Below are positions 26,022 through 35,376 of a stretch of 64,000 nucleotides of DNA, in pieces. The stretch is from Roseibium sp. HPY-6. GTDB lineage: Bacteria; Pseudomonadota; Alphaproteobacteria; Rhizobiales; Stappiaceae. Below the pieces are notes generated by a model, which was given only the letters and a program-made list of their open reading frames with translations, was not told where the DNA came from and ran no database searches. How positions within the stretch are numbered: position 1 is the stretch's first letter; every line of letters starts with the position of its first letter. The translations under genes were made by a program, and so were the position numbers. Where the stretch lies: NCBI RefSeq assembly GCF_040530035.1, contig NZ_JBEWCD010000002.1:496001-560000 (forward strand), in the 5' to 3' direction.

Positions 26022-29000
26022 TCAATGAAAATCCCGGCTCGGAAACAGCTTTTTCGCCTGCTCGCGCGGGTGCATGGCGCGTGGTTTCGGGGCGTCTGAT
26101 TTGAGATGAACGGGAACTTCTTCTGCACGCGTGGTCATTTCGACCAGAATGTCGTCATTGGGATGACCGAGCAGGGCAAGGCGGTTGGAATAGTCCTCGA
26201 TATGGTCGGCGATCAGGTGGACGACGATGCCTTCGCGCTCCAGCCGTCCGGTGACTTTCAAAAGCCGTCCGCCGATGACGGCGGCGCGGTATTTTTCGTA
26301 CATCTTCGGCCAGACCACCACGTTGGAAACGCCGGTCTCGTCTTCCAAAGTGATGAAGATGACGCCCGAGGCCGTGCCGGGGCGTTGGCGGGTGATGACA
26401 AGGCCGGCAACGGAAACGCGCCGCGCTTCATACGGGGTCAGCTTTGCCAGCCGGTCGTGCGGCGTCAGGTTCGGAATATGAGGGCGCAGCAACTCCATCG
26501 GATGGGCGCGCAGGGTCAGGCGGGTGGAAAGGTAATCCTCCACCACCTCCTGCCCCAGATGCATGGCGGGCAGCAGGACATCCGGTTCGAAGATCGCCTC
26601 CCCGTCGATCGGGTCGTTGAACAGCGGCAGCGGTTTCGGGCTGCGGATGGTCTTCACCTGCCACAGCGCATCCCGGCGGCTGAGCCCCATGCCGGCAAAG
26701 GCGTCGGCCTCCGCCAGCCGTTCAAGGGTTGCCGGCGGTACGCCGGTGCGAAGCCATAGTGTCTCGGTGTCCGGATAGCCGTTGCCGCGCGCGGCAACGA
26801 TCCAGTCGGCGTCCTCCTCGCGCATGCCCTTGATCTGCCGGAAGCCGAGCCTGAGCGCCAGCGCGCCGTCGCTGCGCCGCTCCAGCGTGTTGTCCCAAAG
26901 GCTGGTGTTGACGCAGATCGGCCGGACCTCGACCTGATGCTCGCGCGCGTCGCGTACAATCTGCGCCGGGGCATAGAACCCCATCGGCTGGGAGTTCAGG
27001 AGCGCGCACGCGAACTCGGCAGGGAAGTGGCATTTGAGATAGGCCGAAACATAGGCAAGCATGGCAAAGGCGGCCGCGTGACTTTCGGGAAACCCGTATT
27101 CGCCGAAGCCCTCGATCTGGCCGAAACAGTTCTGGGCGAACTCCAGCTCATAACCGCGCTTTAGCATGCCGGAGATGAATTTCTCCCGGAGCTGGCCAAT
27201 CGTGCCCATGCGCCGGAAGGTCGCCATGGAGCGCCGCAGCTTGTCGGCTTCCGACGGGGTGAAGCCTGCAGCCACAACGGCAATCTGCATCGCCTGTTCC
27301 TGGAACAGCGGCACACCGAGCGTCTTGCCGAGCACCTCCTCCAGTTCCTTTGAGGGAAAGGAGATCGCCTCCTTGCCCTGGCGGCGGTTGATGTAAGGAT
27401 GCACCATTCCACCCTGGATCGGGCCGGGGCGGACGATCGCCACCTCGATGACGAGATCGTAGAATTCGCGCGGAAGCATGCGCGGCAGAAAGTTCATCTG
27501 TGCCCGGCTTTCCACCTGGAAGACGCCGATCGCATCGGCCTTGCACAGCATATCGTAGGTCCCGGTATCCTGCTGTGGAACGGTGCCGAGTGTGAACTCC
27601 TGCCCGTGGTGGGTGTCGATCAGGTCGAAGCACTTGCGGATGCAGGTCAGCATGCCGAGGCTGAGCATGTCGACCTTGAGGATGCCGAGCGCGTCGATGT
27701 CGTCCTTGTCCCACTCGATTACCGTGCGGTTTTCCATGGCGGCATTCTCGATCGGGCAGAGCGCGTCCAGCCTCCCTTGCGTGATCACGAAGCCGCCGAC
27801 ATGCTGGCTGAGATGGCGGGGAAAGCCGATGATTTCGCGGATGAGGTCGACGGTCTGGGCGACCCGCCGGTTGGCAAGATCCAGCCCCAGTTCCTTCATG
27901 CGTGCATCGTCCGGCCCGCTGTTGGAGCTGCCCCAGATCTGGCCGGAGAGGGCCGCCGTGACATCTGCGTTCAAACCCATGACCTTACCGACCTCGCGGA
28001 TCGCCGCACGGGTGCGGAAATGGATCACGGTTGCGCAGAGCCCGGCCCGGTGGCGGCCGTATTTCTCATAGACATACTGGATCACCTCCTCGCGCCGCTC
28101 ATGTTCGAAATCGACATCGATATCCGGCGGCTCGCCCCGGTGTTCGGAGATGAAGCGTTCCGACACCATGGTGATCGTTTCCGGACCGACATCGGTAATC
28201 CCGAGCGCGTAGCAGATGATGGAATTGGCCGCCGAACCGCGCCCCTGGCACAGGATATGCCGGCTGCGGGCAAAGCGGATGATGTCGTGGACGGTCAGGA
28301 AATAGGCCGCGAAGTTGAGCTTGCGGATCAGTCTGAGTTCCTTCTGCGCCAGCTGGTGCGCATGCTCCGGCACGCCGGCGGGATAGCGCATCTCAAGGCC
28401 TTCGAAGGTCAGCCGCTCCAGCCGGTCCTGCGGGTTCTCTCCATCGGTGATCTCGTCCGGATATTCATAAGAGAGTTCGGACAGGTCGAAGCTGCAGCGG
28501 GTGGCGATCTCGACGGTGCGCCTGAGCGCTGCCGGGTGATGCCGGTAAAGCCGGGCCATGTCGGGAGCCGACTTCAGCCGGCGCTCCCCATTCGCCAGTG
28601 CGCGCGTTCCGATCTCGTCGATGGTGCAGCCCTCACGCATGCAGGTCAGCACATCGGCAAGCCGCCGCCGCCCGGCATGATGCATCAGGACGTCGCCGAC
28701 CGCGACCATGGGGGTGGCAAGCGAATGGGCGGCTCTCGCGCAAGTCCGGAACCAGTCCTGGTCGGTGCCGTCATAGCGTGGTGCGGCGCCCAGAAAGACA
28801 TGGCCGGGCACTTCCTGGCGGAGCGTCCGGATATGGTTCTTAGCCGCCTCAGAAAAGACGTCCGGTGCATGATCGCCCTGGGGCAGGGCGATGAAGATCA
28901 GGCCTTCGGAAAATTTTACGACATCCTGAAAATCCAGATGGCAATCGCCCTTTTCCGCGCGCCTCTTGCCGAGGGTCAGGAGCTGGCTGAGCCGTTCATA

Positions 29001-29411
29001 AGCTGCCCGGTTGGTCGGCAGGGCGACAAAGTCGACCCGGCTGTCGGCAAGCACCAGCCGCGCACCGACAATCAGCCGCGGCAGCTTGAGAACCTCCGGT
29101 ACGGGGAGTGGCGGGATCTCGTTCGTCTGTTGCCGGGACGAAGAGTCGATCTGGGAATGAGAGCGTATCTTCACGCCCTCCTCGTTGGCCGCACGCCTGA
29201 TTTCCTTCAGCGCCGAATAGGCCCGGACGACCCCGGCCAGAGAATTCCAGTCGGTGATCGCAATCGCCTCCAGACCGAGTTCGGCGGCCCGGGTCACCAG
29301 CTCTTCCGGATGGGAGGCTCCGCGCAGGAAGGTGAAGTTGGATGTCACCGCCAGCTCCGCATGACGCGGAACGTCCCAGTGCAGGCTGTCCGGTAAGACA
29401 TGAGAGGTCAT
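26022..29411 (-). CDS. dnaE2: Error-prone DNA polymerase DnaE2 (ImuC)
   Basis: A 1129-aa C-family polymerase. PHP domain at the N-terminus (HAELAVTSNFTFLRGASHPEELV, TDWNSLAGVVRAY). Palm with catalytic Asps in PPDIDVDFEHERREEVIQYVYEKYGRHRA and the third in LGILKVDMLSLGML; fingers VFQVESRAQMNFLPRMLPREFYDLVIEVAIVRPGPIQGGMVHPY; tandem HhH and an OB domain (SVAGLVITRQRPGTASGVIFITLEDETG). The C-terminus SRDFH is characteristic of DnaE2. With ImuA and ImuB it forms the SOS-induced mutagenic translesion synthase. In most relatives imuA-imuB-dnaE2 are adjacent; here 1.14 kb of repeats separates dnaE2 from imuB. Confidence 0.97.
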   Translation of the reverse strand: MTSHVLPDSLHWDVPRHAELAVTSNFTFLRGASHPEELVTRAAELGLEAIAITDWNSLAGVVRAYSALKEIRRAANEEGVKIRSHSQIDSSSRQQTNEIPPLPVPEVLKLPRLIVGARLVLADSRVDFVALPTNRAAYERLSQLLTLGKRRAEKGDCHLDFQDVVKFSEGLIFIALPQGDHAPDVFSEAAKNHIRTLRQEVPGHVFLGAAPRYDGTDQDWFRTCARAAHSLATPMVAVGDVLMHHAGRRRLADVLTCMREGCTIDEIGTRALANGERRLKSAPDMARLYRHHPAALRRTVEIATRCSFDLSELSYEYPDEITDGENPQDRLERLTFEGLEMRYPAGVPEHAHQLAQKELRLIRKLNFAAYFLTVHDIIRFARSRHILCQGRGSAANSIICYALGITDVGPETITMVSERFISEHRGEPPDIDVDFEHERREEVIQYVYEKYGRHRAGLCATVIHFRTRAAIREVGKVMGLNADVTAALSGQIWGSSNSGPDDARMKELGLDLANRRVAQTVDLIREIIGFPRHLSQHVGGFVITQGRLDALCPIENAAMENRTVIEWDKDDIDALGILKVDMLSLGMLTCIRKCFDLIDTHHGQEFTLGTVPQQDTGTYDMLCKADAIGVFQVESRAQMNFLPRMLPREFYDLVIEVAIVRPGPIQGGMVHPYINRRQGKEAISFPSKELEEVLGKTLGVPLFQEQAMQIAVVAAGFTPSEADKLRRSMATFRRMGTIGQLREKFISGMLKRGYELEFAQNCFGQIEGFGEYGFPESHAAAFAMLAYVSAYLKCHFPAEFACALLNSQPMGFYAPAQIVRDAREHQVEVRPICVNTSLWDNTLERRSDGALALRLGFRQIKGMREEDADWIVAARGNGYPDTETLWLRTGVPPATLERLAEADAFAGMGLSRRDALWQVKTIRSPKPLPLFNDPIDGEAIFEPDVLLPAMHLGQEVVEDYLSTRLTLRAHPMELLRPHIPNLTPHDRLAKLTPYEARRVSVAGLVITRQRPGTASGVIFITLEDETGVSNVVVWPKMYEKYRAAVIGGRLLKVTGRLEREGIVVHLIADHIEDYSNRLALLGHPNDDILVEMTTRAEEVPVHLKSDAPKPRAMHPREQAKKLFPSRDFH

Positions 29412-30551
29412 TGCATGTCCCTTTTTCTCACGGCAGCCCTCCCTGACTTAATCTGGGGGTACGGGTACAGAAGGGAGATGCACCCAATATGCCGCCCGGC
29501 CTTGAGCCGGGGCCATCTTCTGGTTCTCTCACAAAGAGGTCCCGGATCAAGTCCGGGACGGCGGCGTGAGTTCGGGGCCGCATCGGTAGAGACCAGCCAT
29601 CTTGCCACCACCTCTCCACCGTCATCCCGGACGCAGCGCAGCGGAGATCCGGGATCGGGGAGCCGAGGGCTGTCAACCAGGACAAAGCAAAGGCGCCCGT
29701 GCCTCTCCGGTCCCGGCACGCGCTCCGCTTGGTCCGGATGACGAAGGAAGGCAGTGCCACTGACATGCCGCCTTCTGTCCCCGAGACCTCATCCTGAGGA
29801 GAACCTTCAGGTTCGTCTCGAAGGATGGGCCACCCGGCTCTGAATATGCCGCCCATCCTTCGAGACAGCGCTGCGCGCTTCCTCAGGATGAGGGGGATTT
29901 TGCGGAGCGGTTTTCGGGTTCGGCCGGACGTCTGGGCAGGCACTATCCGAACGGCCTCCATCTCTTCCTGGTCATCCCGGACGCCGCGCAGCAGAGATCC
30001 GGGATCGGGGCATCGGGGGCTGTCGGTCGGGGCAGTAGAAGAACAGCCGAGATGCCCGTACCTCTCTGGTCCCGGCGCGCTTTGTGCTTGGCGGGGATGG
30101 TAGGTTCCTCCGGTGTCATCCCCGACTTGATCGGGGATCCACTCGTTTCCAGAGACGGTTTTTCGAGACGATGGCTTTGCGGCTTGGTCGCGCCCCAAAG
30201 CGACGTTTCGTTTCGCGGGTACGGAGATGACTTTCATGGAATGGGAGCACACCCAATACGTCGCCCCGGCCTTGAGCCGGGGCCATCTCCGGGTCCTCTC
30301 ACAAAGAGGTCCCGGATCAAGTCCGGGACGGCGGCGTGAGTTCGAGGCCGCATCGGTGGAGACCAGTCGAACCGCCTCCTTCTCTCCATCGTCATCCCGG
30401 ACGCAGCGCAGCGGAGATCCGGGACCGGGGAGCCGGAGGCTGCCGGTCGGGACAGAGGAAGAACCGCGGCGGCCGTGCCTCTCCGGTCCCGGCGCGCGCT
30501 CCGCTTGGCCGGGATGACGGCGGGAAGGAAAAGATGGAGCGGAAGAGATCA
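29412..30551. repeat. Array of palindromic repeats between dnaE2 and imuB
   Basis: Gene-free 1140 bp. A unit of about 265-270 bp occurs twice in direct orientation at 29481-29744 and 30250-30519 (start CACCCAATA, common core AAAGAGGTCCCGGATCAAGT), and its 3' half a third time at 29971-30099. The half unit runs from GTCATCCCGGACGC to CCGG-ATGAC, an inverted-repeat-bounded element. Between them at 29787-29893 sits a long palindrome opening CCTCATCCTGAGGA and closing TCCTCAGGATGAGG, and at 30116-30141 a GATCAAGT/ACTTGATC-type short palindrome (TCATCCCCGACTTGATCGGG). The open frames that cross this array are artefacts of the repeats. Confidence 0.85.
29787..29893. repeat. Long palindromic repeat, family CCTCATCCTGAGG (copy 1)
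   Basis: The two ends, CCTCATCCTGAGGA and TCCTCAGGATGAGG, and the inner CGTCTCGAAGGATGGGC and GCCCATCCTTCGAGAC, are reverse complements, so the 107 bp folds into one long hairpin. Full copy at 38774-38881 and half copy at 39199-39264. Confidence 0.85.
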
Positions 30552-32018
30552 TCAGCCGAACTCCCCTTGCACATACCAGCCCGGGTTCTGCGGTGTATGG
30601 AACAGCCAAAGGCGCTGGCCCTGGCCGGTGGCAACGCGCCAGTAGTCGCGCAGGCCCCGTGTCCAGTCGTCGTCGCCCTCCCACCACGCAGGTGTGATCC
30701 GCTCCGGTCCCTCGGCCTTGAGTGTCGTCAGCGCCCGGCCGCGCCAGCGGAAGCGGCCGGGCGGCGTGACGCCCGAGCCGGTGATCGGCTCGGGGGGGAA
30801 CAGGCGCAACGGGCGCGTGCGCCGGGTGGGCCAGGCGCGGACCGGCATGCTGTAGGCGGCCGGCACCAGCTTGAAACTGCGCTCCGGGATGTGGCTGTCG
30901 ACCGGGGCAAAGCGCAGGATGTTCTCAAGCCCGATCCGGTTGCCGAGCTGGGTGACGAGATCGGCAAGGCTGTCTTTTTCCAGCGCTTGCGACGGGGTCA
31001 GCTGGCGGGGGCCGAGTTCTTCCACCTGCGTGGCTTCCAGGCGGATCATGTCGATGCCGTAGCCCGCATCGACCGCGCTGACCCCGCGCTCGAAAAGAGC
31101 GAGGATCCGGTCGCCGTCGCGCATCGGCCGGGCCAGGCGCAACTCAACCGCCTGGTTTTCCTGATCCACGCGCCGGAAGGTCAGCTTCAGGCTGCGCGCG
31201 CCCTTCTGGGCCGTATCCAGCTGTTCGCACAGATGGCCGATCAGCCGTTCCGCTCCGGCCATGACGTCGTCCAGAAGCCCGATCGGCTCGGGTAGCGTCA
31301 TGCGTACGGCGAAGCTGTGATCTTCCTTCAGGGGCGAGATCTGCTCGGGAATGGCGCCGAGCGCCTGATCGAGACGGCGCAGCACCTCCGGGTCGTAGCG
31401 CCTTGCAACATTGGCCCGTGGGAGATTGTAAAGATCGGAGACGGTGGCAATGCCGAGCCGCTCCAGGCTGGTGCAGGTCTGGTCGGTAAGGCGCAGCGCC
31501 GGCAGCGGCAGGGGGCCGATGCGGGGAAGGATCTCACCTGGCTGGGCAATGCCTTCGGCAAAGCGGGCAAGCGCCCAGGCTGCGCCCGGCGTTGATGCCA
31601 GGCCCAGCCGGGCGCTGAGACCGGCCCGGGCAAGCCGGGCGCGGATATCATCGAGAAGCGGTTCTTCGCCGCCCAGAAGATGCGCCGACCCGCTGATGTC
31701 GAGAAAGAGGCCATTCAATCCGTCGAGCCCGACCCAGGGGCAATAGCGGGTTGCCCACCGGGCCAGAAGACGCAGGAACCGCTGGTCGGCCTTCGGATCG
31801 GCGGGCCGGGTGAGAAGACCCGGGCAGAAGCTTCTGGCATGAACCAGCGTCATGCCCCGGTTGAGCCCGGCAGCTTCCGCGCGCGGGCACAGATCATAGA
31901 CACGTTCCGAATTGCGGTCGAAAAGGGTCAGGGCAAAGGGCGCGTCAATGGGATTGGCGCGGAGCGAACGCTCAGCCGCCAGCCTCGGAAACCACAATGA
32001 TACGATGCGCCGCTGCAT
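30552..32018 (-). CDS. imuB: ImuB, catalytically inactive Y-family polymerase
   Basis: A 488-aa Y-family-like protein. The fold is recognisable from CPRAEAAGLNRGMTLVHARSFCPGL, LDGLNGLFLDISGSAHLLGGE, LARLGLASTPGAAWALARF and the HhH-like LTDQTCTSLERLGIATVSDL, but the first catalytic segment reads IVSLWFPRLAAERSLR instead of the metal-binding Asp motif, so it is the non-catalytic adaptor ImuB that tethers DnaE2 and ImuA to the beta clamp. The C-terminal region contains the QLTPSQALEKDSL-type segment used for clamp and partner contact. Its start overlaps the 3' end of imuA by 47 bp, indicating translational coupling. Confidence 0.94.
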   Translation of the reverse strand: MQRRIVSLWFPRLAAERSLRANPIDAPFALTLFDRNSERVYDLCPRAEAAGLNRGMTLVHARSFCPGLLTRPADPKADQRFLRLLARWATRYCPWVGLDGLNGLFLDISGSAHLLGGEEPLLDDIRARLARAGLSARLGLASTPGAAWALARFAEGIAQPGEILPRIGPLPLPALRLTDQTCTSLERLGIATVSDLYNLPRANVARRYDPEVLRRLDQALGAIPEQISPLKEDHSFAVRMTLPEPIGLLDDVMAGAERLIGHLCEQLDTAQKGARSLKLTFRRVDQENQAVELRLARPMRDGDRILALFERGVSAVDAGYGIDMIRLEATQVEELGPRQLTPSQALEKDSLADLVTQLGNRIGLENILRFAPVDSHIPERSFKLVPAAYSMPVRAWPTRRTRPLRLFPPEPITGSGVTPPGRFRWRGRALTTLKAEGPERITPAWWEGDDDWTRGLRDYWRVATGQGQRLWLFHTPQNPGWYVQGEFG

Positions 32019-32589
32019 CCCAACGCACTACCCAATCTGATAATGTTCCTATTTTGTTCTTTATAAGTGACCATCGCCAGGGAGTCGAGTCATGGTCGTT
32101 TTGACGAGGGCTGTTCGCGCCGGGATTGTTCGGGTTGGGGCTGTTTTGACGGGCGGCTTCAAATGCGGGAATGCCCGTGCAGTGCCATCTGGTTTCAGCG
32201 GCATTGCTGCCGCCGCCTTCCGGGATCAGGAGCAAAGCGGTGGTCCCGCCGGTTTCCGCCGCCAGCTGTAGCCGCCTGCCTTCCGTCAGACCGATCGGGC
32301 CGGTGAGTTCGGCGACGACAAGGCCGACGGCGCCGGACCGCAACGCGGTTTCAGCACTGGCCAGCACATTCAAAGGTGTATCTGCACGGGTCAGCAGCAG
32401 CTTTCCAGGATCGCAATAGGGCGCAAGACCTTCCGGATTGACCACGGGACGCCAGCGTTCCGATATCCAGACGACCGGGCCGGACGCCTGACCGGCCGTG
32501 ATCGCAGCAAAAGCCAGTCCACCTTCGCCGCACACTTCATGGGCGCGGGCCCTCTTGAGCGGATAAACGGAAGAAAAGGGCTGGGACAT
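31972..32589 (-). CDS. imuA: ImuA, RecA-like mutasome protein
   Basis: A 205-aa protein if started at MSQPFSSVYPL (32589); the frame stays open upstream but that sequence lacks conserved character. It has the RecA-like core of ImuA: EVCGEGGLAFAAITAG, GPVVWISERW, PEGLAPYCDPGKLLLTRADTPLNVLASAETALRSGAVGLVVAEL, TEGRRLQLAAETGGTTALLLI. No intact Walker A motif is seen, as in other ImuA proteins. First gene of the imuA-imuB operon. I looked for a GTTC-N7-GTTC LexA box in the 170 bp upstream and found none with both halves intact, so SOS control is expected from the family but not shown here. Confidence 0.88.
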   Translation of the reverse strand: MSQPFSSVYPLKRARAHEVCGEGGLAFAAITAGQASGPVVWISERWRPVVNPEGLAPYCDPGKLLLTRADTPLNVLASAETALRSGAVGLVVAELTGPIGLTEGRRLQLAAETGGTTALLLIPEGGGSNAAETRWHCTGIPAFEAARQNSPNPNNPGANSPRQNDHDSTPWRWSLIKNKIGTLSDWVVRWDAAAHRIIVVSEAGG

Positions 32590-33130
32590 GGAACGTTTTA
32601 GGGTTTCTCGGCCGAAAAAAGATCTGCTTAAGGAACAATGTTTTGCAACATAGAGCAAGAAGAGCGTTGTTAAAGGTTGAAAAAGCGCGAACCTTTGCAG
32701 TTTCCTCAACGCAAAAACATACTGCCGGAAATCTTGGAAACCACGCTTCGACCTGTCACTATTCTTTCATATGAACGACGCCGAACCTTCACGTGAGCCG
32801 ACTAATCTTCTGCGAGCTCAGGCGTCGGCAAGGGCGAGCATGCTGGTTGGAAGGCCGCAGGCCGGCAGTTGTTACGGCAATTTGTCCATCGAGATGACAC
32901 AAAAAGAAGCCCGAATTGCCGGGATCGGACGGGCGCGCGGAACAATATATTCGTTCCCGTTTGCGGACGCGGTTAAGGCGTGATTAAATGTTCATATGAG
33001 CGTCATAGAACGTTCATATGAAAACAATACGAAACGCAGGCGTTATCGTTTCAGGTGCCGGCGAAGCCATTTCGGTACCGGAAAAACCAACTGCTGACCG
33101 GGGCAAAAATGCCCTTCGACATGGGAGCAA
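32590..33130. other. Intergenic region between imuA and ugpB
   Basis: A 541-bp divergent region with the imuA promoter on one side and the ugp promoter on the other. It holds three TTCATATGA palindromes (32766-32775, 32991-33000, 33013-33022). A 70-codon open frame from 32771 begins inside the first palindrome, lacks a ribosome site and has no recognisable product. Confidence 0.5.
32990..33022. promoter_or_regulatory. Paired TTCATATGA operator sites upstream of ugp operon
   Basis: GTTCATATGAGC at 32990-33001 and TTCATATGAA at 33013-33022, centres 22 bp apart (two helical turns), about 110 bp before ugpB. A third perfect copy, TTCATATGAA, lies at 32766-32775. Spacing and symmetry suggest cooperative binding by a dimeric repressor. 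Confidence 0.5.
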
Positions 33131-34444
33131 ATGAATATGGCTTATCGTAAGACCGTCGCCAGCCTTGTCGCTGCGGCCGCCCTTCTGGGCACCTCCTCCG
33201 CATTTGCGCAAACCGAGATCGATTTCTGGCATGCCTTTACAGGCCGGTTGGGAGAATTGGTTGCCGAGCAGGTAGACACCTTCAACGGGTCTCAGTCCGA
33301 CTATAAAATCGTTGCCAGCCACAAGGGCAATTACTCCGAGACACTGAACGCCGGTATTGCCGCTTTCCGTGCCGGTGAGCAGCCCCACATTCTGATGGTG
33401 TTCGAGGTCGGCACCGCGACCATGATGGGCGCCAAGGGCGCAATCAAACCGGTCTATGAAGTCATGGGTGATGGCTTCGATCAGTCGAAATATATCGGCT
33501 CGGTCAAGGGCTACTACACCTCCCCCGACGGGAACATGCTTTCGCTTCCCTTCAACTCCTCGACGCCGGTCCTCTGGGTCAACCGCGACAAGCTTTCTGA
33601 AGCTGGTATTGATCCTGATACCGATATGTCCACCTGGGAGCAGGTCAGTGAAGTGCTCGATCAGCTGAAAGCAGCCGGTGTCGAGTGCCCGATGACGACC
33701 GCCTGGCAGAGCTGGATCCACCTGGAGAACTTCTCCGCCTACCACGACACGCCATTTGCCACCAAGGACAACGGCTTTGCCGGGACCGATACCGAGCTGG
33801 CGTTCAACAGCCCGGCGCAGGTTGCTCATATCTCGGCAATGGGTGATTGGGCGAAGGACGGCAAATTCATCTATGCGGGCCGCCGGAACGAAGGTGGCGC
33901 AAACTTCCGTGCAGGTGAATGCGCTCTATTCACAGAATCTTCTGCAGGTTATGCCGGCATCAAGTCGGAAGCCGAATTTGATTTTGAAGTGCGTCCGCTG
34001 CCCTACTGGTCTGCGGTGGCCAGTGAGCCGCAAAACACGATCATCGGCGGTGCTTCTCTTTGGGTGCTCGAGGGCCATGAAGCTGATGAGTATGAAGGCG
34101 TGGCAGCTTTCATGGACTTCCTCTCCAGCTCTGAGATCCAGGCCAAGTGGCACCAGGACACCGGATATCTTCCGATCACGGCTGAGGCCGGTGATCTGAC
34201 CCGCTCACAGGGCTTTTATGAGCAGAACCCCGGAACGGACATCGCCGTCATTCAAATGACCGCGAAAGAACCGACAGCGAACTCCAAGGGACTTCGGCTG
34301 GGTTCGTTCGACCAGATCCGCGGCATCATTGATGAAGAACTCGAAGGCGTGTGGTCGGGCGACAAGTCCGCACAGGAAGCGCTCGACTCGGCAGTGGAAC
34401 GCGGCAACGCCCTGCTGCGGCGCTTTGAACAGTCCGCACAGTGA
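33131..34444 (+). CDS. ugpB: sn-Glycerol-3-phosphate-type periplasmic binding protein UgpB
   Basis: A 437-aa solute-binding protein. Residues 1-26 form a signal peptide (VASLVAAAALLGTSSAFA-Q); GGGAGC precedes the start. The mature start TEIDFWHAFTGRLGELVAEQVDTFNGSQ and later LVGS-like LPFNSSTPVLWVNRDKL, CPMTTAWQSWIHLENFSAYH and FRAGECALFTESSAGYAGIKSEAEF correspond closely to UgpB, where the Trp and Ser residues line the G3P pocket. First gene of ugpBAEC. It would supply glycerol-3-phosphate or its diesters as a carbon or phosphate source; a Pho box was not recognised upstream. Confidence 0.93.
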   Translation: MNMAYRKTVASLVAAAALLGTSSAFAQTEIDFWHAFTGRLGELVAEQVDTFNGSQSDYKIVASHKGNYSETLNAGIAAFRAGEQPHILMVFEVGTATMMGAKGAIKPVYEVMGDGFDQSKYIGSVKGYYTSPDGNMLSLPFNSSTPVLWVNRDKLSEAGIDPDTDMSTWEQVSEVLDQLKAAGVECPMTTAWQSWIHLENFSAYHDTPFATKDNGFAGTDTELAFNSPAQVAHISAMGDWAKDGKFIYAGRRNEGGANFRAGECALFTESSAGYAGIKSEAEFDFEVRPLPYWSAVASEPQNTIIGGASLWVLEGHEADEYEGVAAFMDFLSSSEIQAKWHQDTGYLPITAEAGDLTRSQGFYEQNPGTDIAVIQMTAKEPTANSKGLRLGSFDQIRGIIDEELEGVWSGDKSAQEALDSAVERGNALLRRFEQSAQ

Positions 34445-34457
34445 CATCATGACGACG

Positions 34458-34482
34458 TGCCGCCCCGGTCTCCGGGGTGGCA
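34458..34482 (+). terminator. Intercistronic hairpin between ugpB and ugpA
   Basis: An 11-bp stem with one mismatch, TGCCGCCCCGG and CCGGGGTGGCA around TCT, starts 14 bases after the ugpB stop. No T-run. It probably protects the ugpB 3' end or attenuates the permease genes, as does the analogous hairpin in the other ABC operon. Confidence 0.6.
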
Positions 34483-34494
34483 CACGGTCTTGCC

Positions 34495-35376
34495 ATGGAA
34501 AAACGCGTCACTTTCAAAGGCATGTGGCTGCCGCTGCTGCTCATTGCCCCACAGATTGTCATAACGGCAGTCTTCTTTTTCTATCCAGCGGGCCAGGCGA
34601 TCTGGCAGTCGCTTTTCATTCCGGACCCGTTCGGACTGTCCATGCAATGGGTAGGGCTCGGCAATTTTGAGTTCCTGCTGAAGGATCCCTTTTACCGGGC
34701 GTCCTTTGTGACGACGGCGATCTTTTCGACCCTGGTCACAGTCGTCTCGATGGGGGTCGCTCTCTATCTGGCCGTTCTGGCCGACCGACTGATCAAGGGG
34801 TCGGGCACCTACAGGACGCTGCTCATCTGGCCTTATGCTGTGGCGCCCGCGGTCGCCGGTGTCCTCTGGCTCTTTATGTTCAACACGCGCGTCGGTGTGG
34901 TGACCTGGTACCTGGGGCTTCTAGGCTACGACTGGAACCACGTGTTGAATGACAGCGAGGCGATGGGTCTTGTTGTGGTTGCCAGTGCCTGGGGACGCAT
35001 CAGCTACAACTTCCTTTTCTTCCTTGCCGGTCTTCAGGCAATCCCGAAATCGGTGATCGAGGCGGCCGCAATTGATGGCGCGCGTTTCTGGACGCGCTTT
35101 CGCACGATTGTTTTCCCGCTCCTGTCGCCGACAACATTTTTTCTCTTGGTGGTCAACATCATCTACGCATTTTTCGAGACCTTCGGCGTCATTCACACGA
35201 TTACCGGCGGTGGACCGCAACAGGCTACGACGATCCTTGTTTACAAGGTTTATTCCGACGGGTTCGTCGGTCAGGATCTGGGGTCCTCGGCAGCACAATC
35301 CGTGATCCTTCTGCTCATCGTTTCGATCCTCACCGTGGTTCAGTTCAAATACATCGAACGCAGGGTCCACTACTGA
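34495..35376 (+). CDS. ugpA: UgpA permease
   Basis: A 293-aa permease. I use the ATG at 34495 ([20 protein letters not shown]); an upstream in-frame GTG at 34477 lies inside the hairpin stem. Six hydrophobic spans; the EAA loop is [31 protein letters not shown], and [26 protein letters not shown] is typical of UgpA/MalF proteins. Its stop overlaps the ugpE start by one base. It pairs with UgpE in the membrane channel. Confidence 0.94.
   Translation: MEKRVTFKGMWLPLLLIAPQIVITAVFFFYPAGQAIWQSLFIPDPFGLSMQWVGLGNFEFLLKDPFYRASFVTTAIFSTLVTVVSMGVALYLAVLADRLIKGSGTYRTLLIWPYAVAPAVAGVLWLFMFNTRVGVVTWYLGLLGYDWNHVLNDSEAMGLVVVASAWGRISYNFLFFLAGLQAIPKSVIEAAAIDGARFWTRFRTIVFPLLSPTTFFLLVVNIIYAFFETFGVIHTITGGGPQQATTILVYKVYSDGFVGQDLGSSAAQSVILLLIVSILTVVQFKYIERRVHY

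Noticed and set aside
16319..26042. Shared 17-mer AAAATCCCGGCTCGGAA near 16319 and 26030
   Set aside because: At 26030 it is the coding end of dnaE2 (SRDFH), at 16319 part of a terminator hairpin; a single match of this length is compatible with chance in 64 kb.
27399..29396. Plus-strand open frame of 665 codons opposite dnaE2
   Set aside because: Antisense shadow of the polymerase; amino-acid composition is His/Asp/Gly rich as expected from reversed coding sequence.
29428..30687. Minus-strand open frame of 419 codons across the repeats
   Set aside because: Runs through the palindromic repeats; the predicted protein repeats itself because the DNA does, with no domain.
32590..32770. LexA (SOS) box before imuA
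   Set aside because: No GTTC-N7-GTTC with both halves intact was found; nearby half matches only.
32771..32983. 70-codon open frame between imuA and ugpB
   Set aside because: Starts inside the TTCATATGAA palindrome, lacks a ribosome site, and the product has no known features.
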